Notes under the pieces: model-generated
Seen by the model: only the letters and a program-made list of their open reading frames with translations
Database searches by the model: none
What the model was told of the DNA's origin: nothing
Program-made: the position numbers and the translations under genes
Shown: positions 34,325-39,416 of the stretch, piece by piece
Layout: the number at the start of each line of letters is the position of its first letter
Numbering within the stretch: position 1 is the stretch's first letter
Assembly: GCF_004962925.1 (NCBI RefSeq)
Contig: NZ_SUEO01000031.1
Span: 1 to 39,416 of the forward strand
Reading direction: 5' to 3'
Length of the DNA stretch: 39,416 nucleotides
Origin: Mesorhizobium sp.
GTDB taxonomy: Bacteria > Pseudomonadota > Alphaproteobacteria > Rhizobiales > Rhizobiaceae

Positions 34325-34714
34325 ACGATTTCGTTAATGTCGGTCTATCGAGAGGGACGGGCCTGTTGGCCCTTAACCCAGCCTGAATCGGCCAGCAAAA
34401 AAGTGGCGGAATTCATGACGTGGATCATTTCCGCGTCGGGTTTGGTTTGTCTTTTTCGATACGGTAGGGGATTGGTGTAACTGTATATGGCAGGTCAGTG
34501 GCGCCGGCGTTTTCGCCGGACGGCATTGTATTGCTTGCCCTGACATGTCCAAACGGGCTGGTTCTGAGGAGCCGGCGCCGGTCCCCTGACAACGAGGCGA
34601 CTTCATCTGCCGGCGGCGGCGGTGGTGTCGCAGCGAAGACACGGTCGCCGGAAACATGGATGCAGGAGGCGTATCCCCGGCGGAAAAAGGTACAAAAGGA
34701 CAAGGAACTCGATC

Positions 34715-36259
34715 ATGCAGAGCGGCATCGAAAGGGAGCTTACGGGCGACCTCCCATTCCCTGGAACCTTAACCGGAGGGGACACTATGTCGGCTTCCAA
34801 CGACGCGGAACAGAAGTTCGACCGGGTCAAGGCCCAGTTGAAGGCGCGTCTGGGAACCGAAGTCTATTCGAGTTGGTTCGGGCGCATGAAGGTCGCCGAA
34901 GCCTCCCGGGGCATTGTTCGCATCTCCGTGCCCACCGCCTTCCTGCGCTCGTGGATCAACGGCCACTACCTCGACCTCATCGCAGAGCTGTGGAAACACG
35001 AGGATCCCGAAATCCTCAAGATCGAGATCGTCGTGCGCACCGCTACCCGCCCGGGGCGCAATGGCGTCGAGCCCGAACTGGCCCCGGCGCGCAAGATGAC
35101 AAGGCAATCGCAAACGGCGCTGGCCGCTGGAACAGCGGTGCCCGGCAGGGCGGAGCGGATGCCGGCACCCCGCCCGGGAATGCCTGCAGAGACCGAGTTC
35201 AGGCACAATGTGCTCGGTTCGCCGCTTGACCCGCGCTACACGTTCGGCTCCTTCATCGAGGGACCGTCGAACCGGGTGGCCTTCGCCGCCGCCAAGGCGG
35301 TGGCGGAATCGCAGTCGAGCGCGGTGCGCTTCAATCCGCTCTTTCTTCACGCGACGGTGGGGCTGGGCAAGACGCACCTGTTGCAGGCGATCGCGGCGGA
35401 ATCGCTGAAGCAGAATCCAAAGTCGCGCGTCGTCTATCTCACGGCCGAATATTTCATGTGGCGGTTCGCCACCGCGATCCGCGACAACAATGCGCTGACG
35501 CTGAAGGAGCAGTTGCGCGACATCGACCTCCTCATCATCGACGACATGCAGTTCCTGCAAGGCAAGTCGATCCAGCATGAATTCTGCCATCTGATCAACA
35601 TGCTGCTCGACAGCGCCAAGCAGGTGGTGGTTGCCGCCGACCGGCCGCCGTCGGAATTGGAATCGCTGGAGCCTCGCGTCCGCTCGCGCCTCAACGGCGG
35701 CGTCGCGCTCGAAATGTCGGCGCCGGATTTCGCCATGCGCATCGGCATGCTCAAGCTGCGCCTTGCCACCGCAAAGGCCGACGATGCATCGCTCGACATC
35801 TCGGAGGAGATCCTCAACCATGTCGCTCGCACGGTGACCGGCAGCGGACGCGAACTCGAAGGTGCGTTCAACCAGCTTCTGTTTCGTCAGTCGTTCGAAC
35901 CGCAGATCACCATCGATCGCATCGACGAGATCCTCGGCCACATCTATCGTTCGGGCGAGCCGAAGCGGGTGCGCATCGAGGACATCCAGCGCATCGTCGC
36001 GCGTCACTACAATGTTTCGAAGACCGAACTTCTGTCCAACCGGCGCACGCGTACGATCGTCAAGCCGCGGCAGGTCGCCATGTACCTGTCGAAGGTGATG
36101 ACACCGCGCTCGTTGCCGGAGATCGGACGGCGTTTCGGTGGCCGCGACCACACGACGGTGCTGCATGCCGTGCGCAAGATCGAGGATCTTTCGGGCGTCG
36201 ACAACACGCTGGCGCAAGAGCTCGAACTGCTGAGAAGACTGATCAACGATCAAGCCTGA
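34715..36259 (+). CDS. dnaA: Chromosomal replication initiator DnaA
   Basis: About 514 residues. Domain I is [17 protein letters not shown]...SSWFGRM. A proline-rich linker follows (about residues 115-155). The AAA+ domain has Walker [12 protein letters not shown] near residue 217, Walker [13 protein letters not shown] and sensor/arginine-finger segment [11 protein letters not shown]. The C-terminal DNA-binding domain ends with the signature [16 protein letters not shown]. It binds DnaA boxes and opens the origin. The ATG at 34715 has AAGGAA 7 bases upstream; ATG 34787, also with a good GGAGGGG site, would give about 490 residues, so the start is uncertain. Confidence 0.95.
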   Translation: MQSGIERELTGDLPFPGTLTGGDTMSASNDAEQKFDRVKAQLKARLGTEVYSSWFGRMKVAEASRGIVRISVPTAFLRSWINGHYLDLIAELWKHEDPEILKIEIVVRTATRPGRNGVEPELAPARKMTRQSQTALAAGTAVPGRAERMPAPRPGMPAETEFRHNVLGSPLDPRYTFGSFIEGPSNRVAFAAAKAVAESQSSAVRFNPLFLHATVGLGKTHLLQAIAAESLKQNPKSRVVYLTAEYFMWRFATAIRDNNALTLKEQLRDIDLLIIDDMQFLQGKSIQHEFCHLINMLLDSAKQVVVAADRPPSELESLEPRVRSRLNGGVALEMSAPDFAMRIGMLKLRLATAKADDASLDISEEILNHVARTVTGSGRELEGAFNQLLFRQSFEPQITIDRIDEILGHIYRSGEPKRVRIEDIQRIVARHYNVSKTELLSNRRTRTIVKPRQVAMYLSKVMTPRSLPEIGRRFGGRDHTTVLHAVRKIEDLSGVDNTLAQELELLRRLINDQA

Positions 36260-36324
36260 CCGGCCCGAAAAACAAAAGCGTGTCGCGTTTGGGTGGCTGC
36301 GACGTGCTTGAAATCTTTGTTTTT

Positions 36325-36373
36325 ATGCATGTCGTTGCCCCAAAACCGCTGCGCACTTTTGGGCGACAAGCAT
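36325..36373. repeat. Palindromic RIME-like intergenic element, short copy
   Basis: An imperfect inverted repeat lies between dnaA and dnaN. Arms ATGCATGTCG-TTG-CCCCAAAA and TTTTGGGCGACAAGCAT enclose CCGCTGCGCAC. Its halves recur between recF and moeB (38892-38908 and 38935-38953). From memory it resembles palindromes of the rhizobial intergenic mosaic elements (RIME). Confidence 0.65.
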
Positions 36374-36406
36374 TGGCTTACGGACTTCGCCAGCTTTATC
36401 CCCAGA

Positions 36407-36461
36407 AAGCCCGCGTAACCGGCTCGAACCGGTAGCGCGGGCTTGCGCTTGCGGGGTTTTT
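36407..36461 (+). terminator. Hairpin with downstream T-run after dnaA
   Basis: A 9-bp stem AAGCCCGCG (36407-36415) pairs with CGCGGGCTT (36436-36444), and an inner ACCGG/CCGGT extension lies between them. A T5 run follows at 36457-36461, 12 bases beyond the stem. It is a candidate dnaA terminator or attenuator in the 299-base dnaA-dnaN gap. Confidence 0.5.
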
Positions 36462-36558
36462 CCTATCAGTTTATGCAGATTCTGAGCCTGTTCAGACCTT
36501 TCGCGGGGCACCGCTTGCCGGAGAACCCGTTCATTCATTCAAGCGAGCCTGTTTCGTC

Positions 36559-37677
36559 ATGCGTGTTATCTTGGAACGGTCAAATCTCCTGAAGTCGCTC
36601 AACCACGTTCATCGCGTGGTCGAGCGGCGCAACACCATACCGATCCTGTCGAACGTGCTGCTGAGCGCCGAAGGCGCCGCCCTCGAGATGAAGGCGACCG
36701 ACCTCGATCTGGAGGTGACCGAAGCCACGCCTGCCAAGGTCGAGCGCGGCGGGGCGACGACGGTTCCGGCGCATCTGCTCTACGACATCGTGCGCAAACT
36801 CGCCGACGGCGCGGAGGTCATGCTGAAGACCGACGAGGACGGCAACGCCATGACGGTGACCTCGGGCCGCTCGAGCTTCCGTCTCCAATGCCTGCCGCAA
36901 TCCGATTTTCCGGAGCTTTCGGCCGGATCATTCTCGCATATCTTCCGGCTCGATTCGGTTGCGCTGAAGGGCCTGATCGAGAAGACCCAATTCGCCATCT
37001 CCACCGAAGAGACGCGCTATTACCTGAACGGCATCTATCTGCACACGCATGATGCCGACGGCAAGCTGAAGCTGCGCTCGGTAGCGACCGACGGACATCG
37101 GCTGGCGCGAGCCGAGATCGACGCGCCGGCAGGATCCGAGGGCATGCCGGGCATCATCATTCCGCGCAAGACGGTCAGCGAGCTGCAAAAGCTTGTCGAT
37201 GACCCTGATATCGCGGTGACCACCGAATTGTCCGACACCAAGATCCGCTTCACCATCGGCAGTGTCGTTTTGACATCGAAGCTGATCGACGGCACCTTCC
37301 CGGACTATCAGCGGGTCATCCCCACCGGTAACGACAAGAAGCTGATCATCGACCGTCAGAGTTTCGCCGCCGCTGTCGACCGCGTCTCGACCATTTCTTC
37401 CGAGCGCGGCCGAGCGGTGAAGCTTTCGATTGGAGAAGGCCAGGTCACGCTTGCGGTCAACAATCCGGATTCGGGTAGCGCCACCGAGGAACTGGCCGCG
37501 GATTATTCGTCCGACGCGATCGAAATCGGCTTCAACGCCAAATATCTGCTCGACGTCGCGGCCCAGTTGACGGGCACTGAGGCAAAATTCATGCTGGCGG
37601 ATGCCGGTTCGCCGACGCTGATCCACGACATGGCCGACGAAACCACGCTCTACGTGCTGATGCCGATGCGGGTATAG
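36559..37677 (+). CDS. dnaN: DNA polymerase III beta sliding clamp
   Basis: The 372-residue protein has the three-domain clamp fold: MRVILERSNLLKSLNHVHRVVERRNTIPIL at the N-terminus is given by position 1-30, AISTEETRYYLNGIYLH begins the central domain, VATDGHRLARAEI follows near residue 178, FPDYQRVIP near 250, and the C-terminus ends TLYVLMPMRV. It encircles DNA and tethers polymerase III. It follows dnaA and precedes recF by 25 bases, the classical replication block. Confidence 0.97.
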   Translation: MRVILERSNLLKSLNHVHRVVERRNTIPILSNVLLSAEGAALEMKATDLDLEVTEATPAKVERGGATTVPAHLLYDIVRKLADGAEVMLKTDEDGNAMTVTSGRSSFRLQCLPQSDFPELSAGSFSHIFRLDSVALKGLIEKTQFAISTEETRYYLNGIYLHTHDADGKLKLRSVATDGHRLARAEIDAPAGSEGMPGIIIPRKTVSELQKLVDDPDIAVTTELSDTKIRFTIGSVVLTSKLIDGTFPDYQRVIPTGNDKKLIIDRQSFAAAVDRVSTISSERGRAVKLSIGEGQVTLAVNNPDSGSATEELAADYSSDAIEIGFNAKYLLDVAAQLTGTEAKFMLADAGSPTLIHDMADETTLYVLMPMRV

Positions 37678-37702
37678 GCCCGAAAGAAGCCATCTTGCTG
37701 TC

Positions 37703-38872
37703 ATGACCGGAGTTGCGAATCCGTCTGAGCGCGACCAGCAGCAGACCTATATAAGTAAGCTGTCGCTTACGAATTTCCGCAATTACGCAACCCTGTCGAT
37801 CGACCTCGACCCCGGCGCGGTGGTTTTTTCCGGCGACAATGGCGCCGGCAAAACCAATCTGCTGGAAGCGATTTCCCTGCTGACACCGGGGCGTGGCCTA
37901 CGCCGTGCACCTTATGCCGACGTGGCACGCGAAGGCGGCGACGGCGGCTTTGCCCTCCATGCCCGGCTCGATGGGCCGGATGGCCCGGTCGAGATCGGCA
38001 CCGGCATTGCAGGCGGCGATACAGCCGGCGAGGGCGGCCGGCGCGTGCGGATCAATGGCGCGGCAGCGCGCTCGGCGGAGGACATGCTGGAGTGGCTGCG
38101 CGTCGTCTGGCTGACACCGGCGATGGATGCATTGTTCACCGGGCCGGCCGCAGACCGCCGGCGTTTTCTCGACCGCCAGGTGCTGGCGATCGATCCCGGC
38201 CACGGCCAGCGCGCGCTCGACTACGAAAAAGCGATGCGCGGCCGCAATCGGCTGCTCGCCGAGGGCTCGCGTGACGGCGCCTGGTTCGATGCGATCGAGA
38301 CGCAAATGGCCGAAACCGGTGTGGCGATTGCCGCAGCGCGTGCCGAACTGGTGCGTCTGCTTGCCGCGATGATCGACAGGTTGCCAAGTGCCGGACCATT
38401 TCCGCAAGCTGACATCGGCCTGTCAGGCGCATTGGAAAGCGAAGTCGGCACCTCCGCGGCTGTCGATGTCGAGGAGCGGTTCCGCCAAGCGCTTGCCGAA
38501 GGCCGCGACCGCGACCGCGCCGCCGGGCGCACCCTCGACGGCCCGCACCGTTCGGATCTCGTGGTGCGGCACCGGCCCAAGGCGATGCCGGCCGAACTCT
38601 GTTCGACCGGCGAGCAGAAGGCGCTGCTGGTCGGCATGGTCCTGTCGCATGCCCGGCTGACCGGCGAGATGTCGGGCATGACGCCGATCCTGCTGCTCGA
38701 CGAGATCGCCGCACACCTCGACGGCGGCCGGCGTGCCGCGCTGTTCTCGATCCTGGAAGAGCTGAACTGCCAGGCTTTCATGACCGGAACCGATGCGGCG
38801 CTGTTTTCCAGTCTAAAGGGACGCGCGCAGTTCCTGACCGTCGATCACGGCACGGTTGGGCCAACCATTTGA
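37703..38872 (+). CDS. recF: DNA replication/repair protein RecF
   Basis: The 389-residue SMC-like ATPase has Walker A SGDNGAGKTNLLEAI (Gly44-Thr51), the signature region CSTGEQKALLVGMVLSHARL near residue 300 and Walker B ILLLDEIAAHLD near 333. GPHRSDLVV is the family motif before the signature. RecF loads RecA at gaps with RecOR. It starts 25 bases after dnaN and is probably co-transcribed with it. Confidence 0.95.
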   Translation: MTGVANPSERDQQQTYISKLSLTNFRNYATLSIDLDPGAVVFSGDNGAGKTNLLEAISLLTPGRGLRRAPYADVAREGGDGGFALHARLDGPDGPVEIGTGIAGGDTAGEGGRRVRINGAAARSAEDMLEWLRVVWLTPAMDALFTGPAADRRRFLDRQVLAIDPGHGQRALDYEKAMRGRNRLLAEGSRDGAWFDAIETQMAETGVAIAAARAELVRLLAAMIDRLPSAGPFPQADIGLSGALESEVGTSAAVDVEERFRQALAEGRDRDRAAGRTLDGPHRSDLVVRHRPKAMPAELCSTGEQKALLVGMVLSHARLTGEMSGMTPILLLDEIAAHLDGGRRAALFSILEELNCQAFMTGTDAALFSSLKGRAQFLTVDHGTVGPTI

Positions 38873-38880
38873 CTTCCTGG

Positions 38881-38951
38881 ATATCGGTATACCAAAACTG
38901 CTGAGCACCCTCGGGTCAAGCCCGACGGCAGGCTTTTTGGGCGACATGCAT
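38881..38951. repeat. RIME-like mosaic element with internal hairpin insertion
   Basis: CCAAAACTGCTGAGCAC (38892-38908) matches the dnaA-dnaN copy at 15 of 17 positions, and TTTTGGGCGACATGCATTG (38935-38953) at 18 of 19. Here 26 bases with their own hairpin (TCGGG-TCAAG-CCCGA, 38911-38925) separate the two halves. The element fills almost all of the recF-moeB gap. Confidence 0.65.
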
Positions 38952-38992
38952 TGACGCCTGACAAGGTTTTTCTCCCGCTATATGGTCGGACA

Positions 38993-39416
38993 ATGATCAC
39001 CATCGCGCTCACCGACGAAGAGCTTGAACGCTACGCCCGCCACATCGTGCTGCCCGAGATCGGTGGCGCCGGCCAGCAGCGACTGAAGCGTGCGCGGGTT
39101 CTGGTCATTGGCGCTGGCGGGCTGGGGGCGCCGGTGCTCGAATATCTTGCCGCCGCCGGCGTCGGCACGCTCGGCATCGTCGACGACGACAGCGTCTCGC
39201 TGTCAAACCTACAAAGACAGGTGATCCACGGCACCGAGACCGTCGGAATGGCGAAAACCGACAGTGCCAAAGCGGCGATTGCCCGCATCAATCCCAACGT
39301 CGCCGTGGAACTGCACAATCTCAGGCTGACGGCGGACAACGCCCCTGCTCTCGTCGCCCGCTATGACATCGTCGTCGACGGCTCCGACAATTTCGAAACA
39401 CGCTATGCGGTGGCCG
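38993..39416 (+). CDS. moeB: MoeB/ThiF-type adenylyltransferase (3' end outside window)
   Basis: The first 141 codons of an E1-like enzyme are present: LTDEELERYARHIVLPEIGG, the nucleotide loop VLVIGAGGLGAPVLEYLAAAG (residues about 36-56), DDDSVSLSNLQRQVIHG with the conserved Arg, and VDGSDNFETRY with the catalytic Asp near residue 130. It adenylates the C-terminus of MoaD or ThiS for molybdopterin or thiamine synthesis. MoeB is the more likely reading, but the window end prevents a check for a rhodanese domain. A TATATG sequence lies only 9 bases before the ATG. Confidence 0.88.
   Translation, partial: MITIALTDEELERYARHIVLPEIGGAGQQRLKRARVLVIGAGGLGAPVLEYLAAAGVGTLGIVDDDSVSLSNLQRQVIHGTETVGMAKTDSAKAAIARINPNVAVELHNLRLTADNAPALVARYDIVVDGSDNFETRYAVA

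Larger units (their letters stand above)
33919..34714 (+). promoter_or_regulatory. Non-coding dnaA upstream region and leader
   Basis: About 800 bases without a convincing gene; it is AT-richer than its surroundings up to about 34480. It holds GANTC sites at 34216-34220 and 34385-34389, DnaA-box-like CCATCCACA (34099-34107) and CTATCCACA (34316-34324), a CtrA-like box (34288-34302), the 12-bp palindrome GGGTTCGAACCC (34256-34267) and a leader hairpin CCGGCG-TTTT-CGCCGG (34504-34519). It is probably the dnaA promoter with cell-cycle control. An origin role cannot be excluded, but AT-rich 13-mers and a dense DnaA-box cluster are not seen. Confidence 0.55.

Noticed and set aside
34769..36253. 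494-codon open frame antisense to dnaA
   Set aside because: It lies wholly opposite dnaA, its product is Arg/His/Asp-rich without any domain, and such antisense frames arise from high GC third-position bias.
38951..38984. TTGACG and TATATG as a moeB promoter
   Set aside because: The spacing is 22 bases and the -10-like element lies only 9 bases before the ATG, so it is not a convincing sigma70 promoter.
1..39416. CRISPR arrays, insertion sequences, prophage or integrase genes
   Set aside because: No regularly spaced repeats, transposase motifs or terminal inverted repeats were seen; the only dispersed repeat found is the short RIME-like palindrome.

Overview
The window looks like a chromosomal segment of a high-GC alphaproteobacterium of the Rhizobiales, most likely Mesorhizobium or a close relative. 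The case rests on a complete Caulobacter/rhizobial-type tad/cpa pilus locus, a PodJ-like polarity protein, the dnaA-dnaN-recF block preceded by rpsT, GANTC sites and CtrA-like boxes in front of cell-cycle genes, and palindromic intergenic repeats that resemble rhizobial RIME elements. The genus is an inference. No transposase, CRISPR array, rRNA or tRNA was seen.

Layout. 1-5.2 kb: the C-terminal end of a PodJ-like Sel1/peptidoglycan-binding protein, a TauE/SafE permease overlapping a TIGR02186-type membrane protein, a YegD-like Hsp70 and a minus-strand LysR regulator. 5.3-10.05 kb: a tightly coupled operon of a small unrecognised ORF followed by soeA-soeB-soeC, a cytoplasm-facing molybdenum sulfite dehydrogenase. 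With the nearby TauE/SafE exporter this suggests sulfite handling. 10.1-11 kb: an AT-richer Sel1-repeat gene. 11-17 kb, minus strand: pdeM and an Lhr-type helicase (ligase-associated DNA repair), an NlpC/P60 hydrolase, a MarR regulator and an M17 aminopeptidase.

17-29.3 kb: the Tad pilus locus. tadD lies on the plus strand. pilA-cpaA-cpaB-cpaC-cpaD-cpaE-cpaF-tadB-tadC lie on the minus strand, with hairpin terminators after pilA and after cpaA. Divergent from pilA are a stand-alone CpaC-N-like secreted protein and two TadE-type pseudopilins. 29.4-33.9 kb: a frameshifted PhnD-type binding-protein gene, then deoB, mutM, an enoyl-CoA hydratase gene and rpsT, the last with a near-consensus sigma70 promoter and a terminator.

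33.9-39.4 kb: a long non-coding region with a CtrA-like box, DnaA-box-like sequences and GANTC sites, then dnaA, dnaN, recF and the 5' part of a MoeB/ThiF-type gene. Two mosaic palindromic repeats sit between dnaA and dnaN and between recF and moeB.

The linking theme is cell-cycle and polarity control. Near-consensus CtrA boxes (TTAA-N7-TTAA with one mismatch) lie in front of tadD, pilA, cpaB, the CpaC-N-like gene and dnaA, and the window begins with a PodJ-like gene, whose Caulobacter counterpart controls polar pilus assembly. The least described pieces are the small ORF coupled to soeA, the TIGR02186 partner of TauE/SafE and the stand-alone CpaC N-domain protein.
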